Origin: Opisthorchis felineus
Taxonomy: Eukaryota; Platyhelminthes; Trematoda; Opisthorchiida; Opisthorchiidae
Length of the DNA stretch: 64,000 nt
Direction of reading: 5' to 3'
Assembly (NCBI GenBank): GCA_004794785.1
Contig: SJOL01007639.1
Location: 155,316-219,315 of the forward strand
Positions within the stretch are counted from its first letter, which is position 1, and each line of letters opens with the position of its first letter. Positions 28,701 to 37,038 of this stretch are shown here, one piece after another. The position numbers and the translations under genes are program-made. The notes under the pieces are model-generated. The model had not been told where the DNA came from and ran no database searches. It saw only the letters and a list, made by a program, of their open reading frames with translations.

Positions 28701-31700
28701 GTCCACCTCATACTTCGATCGATCGTTCCGACCCAAATTTTCGCACCGTGCAGGTTCTCATCAACACTTTTTTACTTAGCGCCATATTGGAATGTTCTGC
28801 TGTAGCACCCTTTCGTCCTAACTGCCACGCCACCAGAAGGAAGCACGGGGGGCGGGATACTGCCAGGTTGCCCGAGCCTAGACAGGTGAAGTCGAGAGGC
28901 AGAGGTCTGATTCGAACCACAGACCTTCCGGCCAGTAAATTCGCTCTCTAAACACTGAGCCATCTCGTCCCCTTTGGGTATCTACATATTGGAATGTAGA
29001 TACCCAAAGCGATACGATGCAAAGCAAAGTGCAGCCACTTGCATCCTCAAGCCTCGTCCCTGCGCTCATGTGTCCGAACTCCTGATAAAACAAAGCGAGG
29101 GGATGAGGTGATTAGCTATTTGTCTGTCATAGGCAGCAAGATGATGGTTACGCATGTTTAAGTGAATGAGCGCACACGAAAGACACCTGGGTAGAACAGA
29201 GCCTTGGGAAAGGCAAAGTCCAAGATGGTAGACGTTTAGTTATGGTGCCCAAGTTTTATCGCCTCAACTCAGCCGCAAATTTAGTCCACGTATCCGTATT
29301 TCTGAGCTCAGATCGTGTCATTTCACGAATCATCAATAAGATGTTCAACCCCAGCTACGCAGATGGACACCCTATGCCTCAGCCTTATCCGTCAAGCGAA
29401 TGGCTACGACATGATCCCAAATAAGAAAGTTCAGTCGGGTGACACGAACCGAAATCGCACAATAGCCTTGGATGGAAGGGCCGACCAACGCATATGGGCG
29501 TGAGTAATGTAGAACTAAGAGTCCGGCGTGAAAAAGTCACCAAGATTCTCAGTGAGTTTTAGAATTCAATTGGACGGTTCGAGATAGATTGAAATAAGTG
29601 CGGTAACGTACAACCCATTTGCATGTGCTACTGATGATGAACGGTCTGCGTGTATTCTTCAGCGAATAGTGAAGATAGCCGGAGCCTCTGTGGCATAGGC
29701 GCCAGGCCACTCTGTGTTGCAACTAGAGGGCAAAAGCCCTCAAATGGAGTTGAAATAAGGCCTAACTGCACAGTACCAAAAGGAAACTAACGATTCCACT
29801 ACAGATGAAATTGATGGGTTGTAAAAGATGATACGGGCACCAAATTATCCTAGGAACGCGGTTTACCAAATGCTAAACTTCCAGATAACATCTTCATAAA
29901 AACACTACGGAACTCTGCTGGAACAGGTTTCAGGCACTAGTAAGAAGTTCTCCGCTTAGAAGTGCACAAAAACGAAATATGGAGACTAGGGGAATAACAT
30001 ATGAGTTAAGGGAGTTCTCTTGGTTGACATACCAGGAAACAGAGAGTGGTTGTTTGGATCCAAATGGAAGTAGATGCGATTGATAAGCTTTTCGCACAAT
30101 CGGCTGAGAGCACGCGCCGCTGCAAACATTAACTGAGTTTTTGTGGAGCCGATCATTCCCAAAAAGGCCTGTATGAGTGCAGAGGGGGATATATATAGAG
30201 TTGTGTTCAGAATGATCGCGATTTTGGGAAAATACACACCACGACCGAAACACTCATTTAAAACTCTACGTAAAGAAAAACTAGGCGCTAAATAACTGTT
30301 CGAACAAAGATTACTCGAAATGAATGTAGTTAACCTGAAAACAGGTGGCAATAGTTTTACTCCACACATGATGAGAAAGCACTGTCGCAATTACATATGG
30401 ACAGACCGAAATCTGATATGTACTTGGTGCATACAAAATTATAAAATCGTGCTTTAAACAAGCCCTTGACATTTTGTGAGAGTTATTGGAGTTTTCGGAC
30501 CGGATCATCATACACTTCCATTAACAAATTCGCAAAGAGGTCACTAAAAACTAGTATGTGGCAATGCAACAGGCACTTCACCCAGCCCCGTAAACAAGAC
30601 CTAGCAATATACATATTGGGAAGTATCTAACAGTGTCTAATGTGGTATAAAGATTATGAAATGAGTGCACGCATGACGCCCCCCCCCCCCCACCCAGGAC
30701 GGCTGGTCGTAGGTCACACTGATTCTGTCAGCTACGGACAATCAGCACACTGGTCATCTAAAATATGGTTTAAAGGCGAATGAAACAAAAGAACGGAGAT
30801 ACAAAAAACATGGAGATTGGTGCCCAGAAATTTAAGATATCCAGATTGTCCGGCTGGGCATAGGCAATTCTAAATAACTATTAGACTAGCGTTAAGTGCC
30901 ATTTCTAACCTATTCCGTTCTTTTGTCGCTACTCTGTTCACTGAGCTGGGAAGTTTTCCTACAGTTGCCACCACCAATGAGGATGACGTCATCATTGCGT
31001 AACTGAGGATATTCTTTCCGGCTCCAAATCATGCATAAAAAAGATACTGACGTGGACAACAGACACTTGTGAACAAACCCCGACTACTTGCATCTGGATT
31101 AGGGAGTTACCGCTGTAAGGTGGGCGGTAAGGATCATGAGCACAGCCTACCGACATGCCCAGTTGTACTGCTTTGCCCTGGTACAAAAGGATTCAGCCAC
31201 AGTTTACATCAGTAACCATAACTTGGCCTGTAAAATGAAGTTGAGCAAATAAAAGCAGTCGGTCAATAACTTTATGCAAATAAACCGAAAAATTCTGGCC
31301 CGAGGATCAAGTCATGCTGTAGTCCGGTCATGACGTAGGTCTCATAGAAAATCACTGGGCATATGAACACACTCGATATCACTTACTTCGACGAACGCAG
31401 GTCGTTGAATGAAAACTTCAGCCGGAAAGTCTTCTAGGATGACGTCTTGGAAGAAAGTAATACCAGAAATCGCAGTCTCGTTATCTGTGGACTTGATTGT
31501 GCTGAACGGAAGGTAAGAGCTCAGAGAAGAAAACATCCACCTCACTTGATTGAAGTTAAGAGTACATCCATGTCTGTCTTCGTGAGAGGTAAGGTCGGAA
31601 ATTCGACGAAAAAATCTTCCATGAAAGAAACGAAGACAGTACATAAAATATTATTGAAAACCCAAATTTTAAAAGTAAGCAAGTAACGAGCACAACATGC

Positions 31701-34700
31701 GAAACCAAAAATGGTGATGGCCGTTAATCGAGACACAATGAGCGAGACACGCAAGCCATATGTTTCAAAAGATGACTAAATGACAATAAAGAATTACAGA
31801 TAAAATGGGAGGAGGGAAGCTCGATGGCTAGTGATTAAGGTTTCTCGGAATGATGTTCCCTTTTGAAAAAAATGCTCATAAAAGAGGACGATTTTTCCCC
31901 GATCAATTTTGGAGAGAACACCCCACACCAAAGAACGCCCAATCAAAAATTAACTTGTGGAACTAGTCATTACTATGAGCACAAGTGACCAAGACATGAA
32001 AACAATTCCGGGGCATGCGATAGGCTCCACTCAATAACCAACACAGAACGAAAAAGACATCCGTTGCAGCAACCAAAAACTGACAAGAGGTTGAATACCA
32101 TCACCATAGTCATCATCACCAACAACAACAACACATTAACAGTAAATACTGGTGCTTGAGTACCATACAACCACGAGGAAAGAATGCAGTAGTGGAGAGC
32201 TGAGAGAAAAGAAGAGTGCGGACTTATTGAAAAAGCTCCATATCCTCATAGAGATCGATCAAGAATTAGGTGATTGCGCTTCGGAATAGCAGTGAGATAC
32301 ACACATTTGAGCACTGTATCGGAATAAGATACCATCGTGGGAGTTAAATGTTTGGAGTCGATCGATAAGTCGTCGTTCCAGATTGTGCACCAAATCTTCA
32401 CGAAACAACGACTGACAGTGGGTTCCGACTACAACTGACCTGCATCACTAATAACACCCTGTTCTTACAAGAAACGATGGTGTCATAAACTTCAATTTCA
32501 CGTTATTCGGATGCCAGGAACGGGTGAAGAACTGCCGCTTTGATGAGCTCTATTCATACGAGCTGCGTTAGACGAGTAAGTGATAATGCACACCAATCAA
32601 CAGATAAAAACCGGGATGATCACATAGTTCATCCATACACATCTTGCAGGAGACTACTGGAGACTTGAAAAAGAGCAATAAGGATGAAGTAAACCGGACG
32701 GACCGGAAATCCAGCACCGCAAAGTTAGTCGGTGGTGTGAATGCTCATAATCAATTCGTCTTTACAAAAAAGTCTATAGGAAACGATTAGAGTACTGTCG
32801 GAAACGCCCGCGGAGGACCAAGTAACCGGGAGAACAACCGTGGATACATTATTGAGTGACTTCAACGTATTCAACTCCAAGGAAGCAAAATCTCTCGAGA
32901 GAGAATCTCCCCCCATAAATAAAGGAATATGCTCGGTTCAATCAGTCTTCTTCCTAAAGGCAAACCATTTTTATAAGACGAGAAATGCAAATGGTCCCGA
33001 GTTAAAGGAACGATATATTGCAGTGAAAAACTCGACCTGATTTGTTCCATCTAGATTAGTAATGCCCAACCCGAGGTTCACAGAAAGTTACACGACAATA
33101 ACCGCGGTTTATCAAACGCACACTTTTCTCACACAAAAACAACCGACATAATACAAAACCGTCTACATATTCTAACAGAATACGAGCGTAGATTTGTTAA
33201 GAGGGAACTTTCTGCCTGTTTTCAACTTGACGACACGATAAGTTTTACTGGATAGTGGCTTACAGCGTCAGAAGCCAAGAAGCTGATCCGGTTCACAAAT
33301 AAGGGGCTGTTGGATCTATTCTCCTAAGCTCGAGATGGCCCAGTGGTTAAGGTACCAGCCTACGGACCGGAGGGTCCGTGGTTCGAACCCAACCGCAGCA
33401 TCTCGGCTGCTCCTGCATACGCTTGGGCAACCTGGCAGTATCCCAGCCCTCGTGCCTCCTTCCGTTGGCATGGAAGCTAGGCACCGAAAAAGTGCTACGT
33501 CTGAACGGTTTTTTGCATCCGTTCTCCATCCCTTGTGAACATTGCGGTTTCGAAAGCAGAGGAAATATCGTGGATATCAAGGGAGGACCCAAATGAACCC
33601 CATCTGAATGTCTCGTTTATGACATTCAACTGAGTGGGCTGCATACAGGTCACCTCGTGTTTCAGGTGGTACGATAGTCGAGATATCGAAGTATATTGCC
33701 TAAACTTATAAGACCACCTTGGACCACTTTGTCACCGAAGGCCCACTGCCGATATCTCAAATATCGTGCCAACTGAAACGACGGTGAAACTGGCAGTAGT
33801 CCTCAACGTTATGAGTAGTGTATTAAGTCAAGGTGATGCATTTGTTCCATCCATAAGGTAAAGAGTTTTGGCCTTATGCGCCTGAAGTAGTACTGGGCAT
33901 CAATACGTTTTTGCAGCGATTGGCTCACCGTATCTATCACATAAGGAACGGAGTGCTGGCCCTGTTCTGAATATAAAAAATCCCTTCTATGTTCCTATCA
34001 GCAGCCCTGAAAGGAAACACTGGTATGGATTTCACGTACCATACTGCGTGAAAATAGAAACTCCTTGAAATGATAACACTATCATTCAGTAATAATGATA
34101 ATAAGTGTTCAGCGGTAACATCATTTCGGTTCCTAGCTGCCATGCCACCCAAAGGAATCACGAGGGCTGGAATATTGCCAGGCTGCCCAAGCCCAGACAG
34201 GGGAAGTCGAGAGGCAGAGGTCGGGTTCGAACCACGGACCTTCCGGTCAGTACATTCGCGCTCTAACCACTGAGCTATCTCGCTCCACTATCATTCAGTG
34301 CACTCTCAACCTAATTATACGGGATAAAATACTGTGTGGTTGTAGGTCAACCTCGCTAAAAATGTGTGAAAATGCATGGATTGAATAATGGCTAAGCCGA
34401 ATCATGACTGGACAACATACCTGAACTAGTGGTAATGCTCGAATCCCCATCGGAAGGACCAGATATCCTATGTTCTTCGAGGTTGTTAGAGTTGGATGGG
34501 ATGAGTGAAGCAAAACTTTCTGGAACACCGGGATGGTGCAACAACTTTCGTGGGTTAGTTTGTGACACAGAAAAAGCGGAGCTGGACGTCAGAACGCTCG
34601 AACCACTGAAATTGAAATAACCAGATGGTTGACGAAAATCCGCCTTCTGTTGAGGGACGGAATTAGAATCGATGCCACCGATCTGTGTCCCGGAAATGGA

Positions 34701-35131
34701 CGCGAAAATAGCGTCAATGTGCCCCTTTAGCTCGTCATTCTTCAGTTTGTTACGCGCTCTGCTAAGAATCGCCAGTCCATCGGCATACACAAACTCCTTT
34801 TGTGATTGCGGGTCCTTCAGAAACAAGTTAGGACCTGAAATAGAGTATCACCTTAACAACTGATTCCAACAATCGAATGACCCTAGGCGTGCTCAGCAGT
34901 GGGTTCCGATCTAACCATTCAAGCAACTTCTTGACCAAAAGTGTTGAAGGAAGTCGGTCTATCTGGATCAGTTCATGTTGGATTTTTGAAGAAATACTAT
35001 CAAGCGCGCGACATTTAATTTCGTCGATGGGGTGATCTACAAAGGAAGATATGATCCTACGAAAAATAGGATTTACCCAGTTTTGAAATCAGTGCATTCA
35101 GACAGTGCTGTCCCAAAGAATTCACGGCCAT
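1976..35131 (-). CDS. RTTN: Rotatin (RTTN) orthologue, whole gene span, about 17 exons found
   Basis: Rotatin is a large armadillo/HEAT-like protein of centrioles and ciliary basal bodies, needed for centriole assembly and cilia. The first exons encode [18 protein letters not shown], then a segment with ALDSISSKI and LLEWL, matching the known rotatin N-terminus (ALKSILCKI, LLEWF). The exon at 31.4 kb encodes [16 protein letters not shown], close to the diagnostic vertebrate DVIMQDFPAEIFLQRP. The next exon continues with LC-x7-NRIYFHLDP, where vertebrates have LC-x6-NRLNFHRDP. Later exons are helical and hydrophobic; one has [19 protein letters not shown], typical of a HEAT repeat. Found exons sum to about 1,600 codons against about 2,226 in the human protein, so some exons are missed, chiefly at 31.5-34.4 and 13.3-22.0 kb. 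Exon phases agree at nearly all neighbouring junctions. The human comparison is from memory. Confidence 0.85.
3536..3851 (-). CDS. RTTN: RTTN exon (5' edge ambiguous)
   Basis: Donor GTCGAG|GTACGT is strong and exits in phase 0, as the last exon needs. The open frame encodes [19 protein letters not shown] and [12 protein letters not shown]. The acceptor is either GGCTGTTGTAG (3852) or TTCTGGCACAG (3776). The longer form keeps a good helical segment but needs two bases from upstream. Confidence 0.6.
5137..5408 (-). CDS. RTTN: RTTN exon (3' edge ambiguous)
   Basis: Acceptor CATTTCCCTGTAG, then a fully open frame starting [18 protein letters not shown] in the phase left by the 7.6-kb exon. The strongest donor is ACATG|GTACGT, but this leaves TG, and joining it to the A that begins either downstream candidate would create a stop. 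An alternative donor six bases on keeps phase 0. A possible short exon lies near 4.44-4.48 kb. Confidence 0.6.
6664..7012. repeat. Fold-back repeat with inverted arms
   Basis: Two arms of about 125 bp (about 6664-6790 and 6886-7012) are inverted copies, roughly three quarters identical by eye. Shared blocks include TTCTTCAAGTGAATGTGTTG on the left and its counterpart on the right. A relative lies at 33.6-33.8 kb. It has the form of a short non-autonomous DNA element and sits in a rotatin intron. No coding sequence was seen. Confidence 0.55.
7558..7870 (-). CDS. RTTN: RTTN exon
   Basis: Acceptor TTGCTTCTCAG, donor TGGCAG|GTACTC. It encodes [18 protein letters not shown] and long amphipathic helices. 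Entry phase is exactly that left by the 10.8-kb exon; exit is phase 0. Confidence 0.78.
8389..8571 (+). mobile_element. tRNA-derived SINE, copy 2, with target duplication
   Basis: It has A-box-like GGCTCAGTGG and B-box GGTTCGAACCC, then the family body to GTTACAGCTGAAC. The 11-bp sequence ATGGGATCTAT flanks it at 8378-8388 and 8572-8582, a target-site duplication showing a retrotransposed insertion. Confidence 0.88.
8947..9127 (-). mobile_element. tRNA-derived SINE, copy 3
   Basis: Minus-strand copy with the full family layout: tRNA-like head at about 9127 and body ending at CGTTCAGCTGTAGC. It lies about 370 bp from copy 2 in opposite orientation. The pair could fold together in a rotatin intron transcript. 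Confidence 0.85.
9565..9737 (+). mobile_element. tRNA-derived SINE, copy 4 (decayed head)
   Basis: The body is recognisable (ACCGGAAGGTCCGTG, TAGGCCTGGCAATACC), but the A box is degraded and the B box reads GCTTCTAACCC. An AT-rich tail of ATT/ATG units follows. It is older than copies 2 and 3. Confidence 0.75.
10798..10894 (-). CDS. RTTN: RTTN 97-bp exon
   Basis: Acceptor TCTCTATTCTAG, donor CGAAGA|GTAAGT. In the phase set by the exon before it encodes [19 protein letters not shown], a HEAT-like helix. It leaves GA, which joins the C of the exon at 7870 to form an Asp codon. Confidence 0.78.
10978..11238 (-). CDS. RTTN: RTTN exon
   Basis: Acceptor GTTTTATTTCAG, donor CTACT|GTAAGT. The A left by the exon before completes AGT and the frame continues with [19 protein letters not shown]. 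Phase agrees on both sides. Confidence 0.8.
11345..11852 (-). CDS. RTTN: RTTN exon with HEAT-like repeat
   Basis: Acceptor ATTTCGTTCCAG, donor CAGAA|GTAAGT. It encodes [20 protein letters not shown], a HEAT-repeat signature. A polar Ser/Thr/Gln-rich insert and a second helical part ending EQLLFLIR follow. One base (A) is left for the next exon. Confidence 0.82.
12984..13286 (-). CDS. RTTN: RTTN exon
   Basis: A 101-codon exon, phase 0 on both sides, between ATCTCCTCTTTCAG and AACAAG|GTAGGC. It encodes [16 protein letters not shown] and a Trp/Leu-rich stretch. The 8.7-kb gap before it may hold missed exons, although the phases fit without one. Confidence 0.75.
13502..13570 (-). repeat. tRNA-like sequence of a different family
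   Basis: On the minus strand TAGCCCACTGGCTAA fits an A box, and CGGGTTCGAATCC is a near-perfect B box about 35 nt later. The ends do not pair as an acceptor stem, so a working tRNA is unlikely. It is probably a pol III-type SINE head or tRNA relic. Confidence 0.5.
13661..13699. repeat. (TA)n microsatellite
   Basis: About 39 bases of alternating A and T in a rotatin intron. Confidence 0.95.
16998..17176 (-). mobile_element. tRNA-derived SINE, copy 5
   Basis: Full-length family copy on the minus strand with B box GGTTCGAACCC. The tRNA-like 5' end abuts a run of C bases (17173-17186 on the plus strand). Confidence 0.85.
18522..20155 (-). pseudogene. RTE-type non-LTR retrotransposon reverse transcriptase, dead
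   Basis: In several minus-strand frames the hallmarks of an RTE-clade reverse transcriptase appear in order. Near 20.0 kb is [16 protein letters not shown]; near 19.75 kb, TVCENYQ; near 19.65 kb, [19 protein letters not shown] then CFLDFSTA. The active-site motif is YVDDI at about 19280 and a [13 protein letters not shown] segment is near 19.0 kb. The tail [16 protein letters not shown] lies at about 18650. Stops and frame shifts run throughout, so it is inactive. It sits in a rotatin intron in the same orientation as the gene. Confidence 0.82.
21974..22225 (-). CDS. RTTN: RTTN exon
   Basis: An 84-codon exon, phase 0 on both sides, between CATGAAATCAG and ACATTG|GTGAGT. It encodes [17 protein letters not shown] and [16 protein letters not shown]. 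Both splice sites are strong and the reading frame is fully open. Confidence 0.75.
22937..22984. repeat. Perfect 20-bp stem hairpin
   Basis: Bases 22937-22956 and 22965-22984 are exact reverse complements, separated by the 8-base loop TGAATTGA. It lies in a rotatin intron. There is no T run after it and no gene beside it, so it is not a terminator. Confidence 0.9.
23458..23679 (-). CDS. RTTN: RTTN exon
   Basis: A 74-codon exon in phase 0 on both sides, between CTCTTATATAG and GAAACG|GTGAGT. It encodes [18 protein letters not shown] and a hydrophobic helical tail. Its identity rests on position, strand and phase rather than a recognised motif. Confidence 0.7.
26021..26522 (-). CDS. RTTN: RTTN exon
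   Basis: A 502-bp open exon with acceptor AACACCAG|GTCA and donor GATTTG|GTACGT. It encodes a mostly helical stretch (for example [20 protein letters not shown]) expected of an armadillo-type solenoid. Phase agrees with both neighbours. Confidence 0.8.
27544..27598 (-). CDS. RTTN: RTTN 55-bp exon
   Basis: A small exon between CCGTTGTTTCAG and CAAAT|GTAAGT. It takes one base from the exon before and leaves two (AT), which join the G of the next exon to make ATG. It encodes [17 protein letters not shown]. Support comes from strong splice sites and phase agreement on both sides. Confidence 0.75.
28796..28984 (-). mobile_element. tRNA-derived SINE, copy 6, with target duplication and 5' hairpin
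   Basis: Family copy on the minus strand. The 13-bp CATATTGGAATGT flanks it at 28783-28795 and 28985-28997. About 13 bases at its 5' end (28972-28984) are not SINE sequence; they pair with the outside flank to form a 16-bp perfect stem (28972-28987 with 28994-29009). Confidence 0.85.
30033..30168 (-). CDS. RTTN: RTTN exon
   Basis: The acceptor is CACTCATACAG and the donor TTTCCTG|GTATGT. It encodes a helical segment ending [15 protein letters not shown]. This continues the rotatin homology directly from the preceding exon in the right phase (0 in, 1 out). Confidence 0.85.
31387..31501 (-). CDS. RTTN: RTTN exon with the DFPAE motif
   Basis: The acceptor is CTTACCTTCCGTTCAG and the donor GTCGAA|GTAAGT. 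The exon begins with one base that ends a codon, then 38 codons. It encodes [20 protein letters not shown], the strongest rotatin signature in the window. It ends in phase 0, agreeing with the exon at 30168. Confidence 0.88.
33328..33509 (+). mobile_element. tRNA-derived SINE, copy 7
   Basis: Plus-strand copy with intact boxes (TGGCCCAGTGG and GGTTCGAACCC) and full body to GCTACGTCTGAACGG. It sits in a rotatin intron, antisense to the gene. Confidence 0.88.
33601..33800. repeat. Second, partial copy of the fold-back repeat
   Basis: The segment from CATCTGAATGTCTCGTTTAT to about 33710 resembles the left arm at 6664-6790. A shorter mate, GATATCTCAAATATCGTGCC, at about 33760-33800 resembles part of the inverted arm. 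The copy looks truncated. Confidence 0.45.
34091..34285 (-). mobile_element. tRNA-derived SINE, copy 8, with 14-bp target duplication
   Basis: Full copy on the minus strand, including its short AT-rich 3' tail (TTATTATCATTATT). The sequence CACTATCATTCAGT flanks it at 34077-34090 and 34286-34299. It lies about 120 bp from rotatin exon 3. Confidence 0.9.
34421..34834 (-). CDS. RTTN: RTTN exon 3
   Basis: The acceptor is CTCTATTTCAG|GTCC and the donor TTCAG|GTATGT. The 138-codon frame encodes [15 protein letters not shown] and [14 protein letters not shown], which align with the rotatin N-terminal domain region (FLSKLR, AEIDGIL). A Ser/Asn-rich tail with low complexity follows, as in vertebrate rotatins before the FPAE motif. 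It leaves one base; at least one exon to 31501 is missing. Confidence 0.8.
34853..35036 (-). CDS. RTTN: RTTN exon 2 (3' edge unresolved)
   Basis: It starts after TTTGTAG with two bases that complete a codon with the G left by exon 1. It encodes [19 protein letters not shown] and then [10 protein letters not shown], matching the rotatin N-terminal domain. Coding homology runs to about 34853. The next certain acceptor is at 34835, leaving only about 17 nt between, and the frames of exons 2 and 3 differ by one base. See the separate finding. Confidence 0.75.
35077..35131 (-). CDS. RTTN: RTTN exon 1 with start codon
   Basis: ATG at 35131-35129 opens 18 codons and leaves one base (G). The donor is CTGG|GTAAAT. 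The encoded peptide ends LNALISKL, matching the start of known rotatins. Intron 1 is only 40 nt (35037-35076) and ends TTCCTTTGTAG, typical of the very short 5' introns of flatworm genes. The untranslated part of the exon was not defined. Confidence 0.8.
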
Positions 35132-36162
35132 CGTCAAAGTACGAGCAATTTACGACTTCCAAGCTGACAATTTGCAGAAGTAAGTGAACCAGCATCAGTT
35201 TAAAAACGCGCAATAAAGCTGAAAAGTAGAGGACAGTAGAGAATATTGGTGGATAAAGTTGTATTTTTTGTTAGTAATTGTTGTTAGGACGGTCAGATCC
35301 TAAGGAACAATTCTACCTTTTGTAATATTTCACTGAGATTTCATTTTCCCTCTGTTGTAGCCAACTGAGCTGCAGCGTTCTTTCTTCCATTGGTTCATCC
35401 GCAATATAGCCGTTCTTTATCCAGTATCCTTTGTCTTCTTCTTTGGGATTTCTCATTCAAGTACTTAGATTATCAAAAGCGATAGAATAAGTTCCATCAA
35501 TCTCCTAAATCATCCAGTAAGTACACAGTTACAACAATTGAGACCTCAGAGGCTGCTGATTCTGCTGTTTAAGAGAATACTGGTGGATAAAATTGCATTG
35601 TTCATTGGTAATTGTGAAAAGAGCATGACGTCACAACGCCGCACTGACGAAGTCACCTCGGTTGGTGATGACATGTTTGCAACCGAATTAGCCACTTCAG
35701 CGAACACAACCGTACACGAGTAGGTTTGTAGTAGCGCAGGTATCAAACCAGTCAGAGTAGACCGGACACTGTAAGTCCAGGCTGATGTGGTCACGACGGC
35801 CTAACGGGGTTTGATATTCAGCAGCGTCGACAATGAGTTCTTCAGTTGTAAGAGTGGGGTCCAGAATAGAGGACTGTTGGTGCCTCTATGTCAGGTGGGT
35901 TGTCTTACGCGATTAAACAGTGGTGTGCATGCCATTAGCTCGTGCAGTCAGGCTTTAAACCCGTAACTACGAGCGGATATGGTGACGAGATGCCGCATGT
36001 GTGAGTGACTCGGTGTTCGAACAACTCACACAGCTGCTAATATTTTATCATCGGTATCCGTTGGACTGCAGTGTAATTGTCCTTCTGGCCTAGAGAAAAG
36101 CTAAAAAGGCATTGGCGACAACATGTGGTTCAGAACTAATGAATAATAAAAACGAAAACAGC
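35132..36162. promoter_or_regulatory. Upstream region of RTTN
   Basis: This stretch lies 5' of the rotatin start codon and should hold its promoter and 5' UTR. I see no clear TATA box. Bases 35632-35705 resemble 44404-44478 (shared core TCACCTCG-TTGGTG-TGA), so part of it is a dispersed repeat. Confidence 0.35.
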
Positions 36163-36330
36163 CGTTCAACTGTGATACTCTTTTGATCCTTAGCTGCCAT
36201 GCTACCCAAAGGAAACATGAGGGTTGAGATACTGCTCGGTCGCCCAAGCCTAGACAGGAGCAGTAGGGATGCCGGGAGAGGGCTCGAAACACGGACCTTC
36301 CGATCAGTAGGTTTGAGCTCAGTTCTTGAG
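36163..36330 (-). mobile_element. tRNA-derived SINE, copy 9 (truncated 5' end)
   Basis: The body matches the family, but the tRNA-like head is cut or degraded beyond the B box (GGCTCGAAACA on the plus strand). Confidence 0.7.
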
Positions 36331-36860
36331 AGAAGGCAGCATCCTTTCTTCGATGAGTATGGAAACTCTGGTTGTCCGGAAAAAACGCCTTACAGTTTTT
36401 ACACTCGCATCAAGGAGGACAATAGAACTTTGTTCTTAGACCTACCACTAATCGTCGGGTGGGGGTTCGCTGCTCTTCGGCTGACTGTTCCTCTTTGACT
36501 TTTCTGACATGATTAAACATTGTTGAACAGCCACTGCACCCTACGGGTTCATCACAGCCCAACTACCAGGTCAAGGTGGTAGCTTTTGATCAGGGTCAGT
36601 CCCCTAAGAAGCCCGTTATCCCAGAAGCCTACCAATAACACCATATCCCTTCAACTTCAACAAAAAGCGTCCGTGAGGCATTTTGCTAGGTGCAGTGTTG
36701 TAATCAGCATTTGACACATGGACGAACGCTAATGCCCACGCTTCTCCAGCAAGTATGGGATTGGAGACATAGGCGACCCTTTCGGAAGCCGCGGTGAACG
36801 GAAGTGGAGACGGAGAGATGTTCCAAACACTTCTAAAAATAATGCTAATGACAAACGATA

Positions 36861-37038
36861 ACCGTTCAGATGCAACACACTTTCGGTCCAAAATTGCTAT
36901 GCCACCCGAAGAAAGAATGAGGGCTGAGGTACTGCCCCAGCTTAGACAGGGGCAGACAAGATGTCGGAGTTGGGTTCAAGTCACGGACATTCCAGGTCAG
37001 CATGTTCGCGACTTACCCACTGCGCTATATCGAGCTCG
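36861..37038 (-). mobile_element. tRNA-derived SINE, copy 10
   Basis: A diverged copy on the minus strand with recognisable body and head (TGGGTTCAAGTCAC on the plus strand at the B box). It is the last copy in the window: none was seen from 37 to 64 kb. Confidence 0.75.

Noticed and set aside
36633..36778. A minus-strand exon-like frame (FVHVSNADYNTAPSKMPHG) with a donor whose phase fits rotatin exon 3
   Set aside because: The real rotatin start and first exons were found at 34.9-35.1 kb, downstream of this frame, and the acceptor here has a poor pyrimidine tract.
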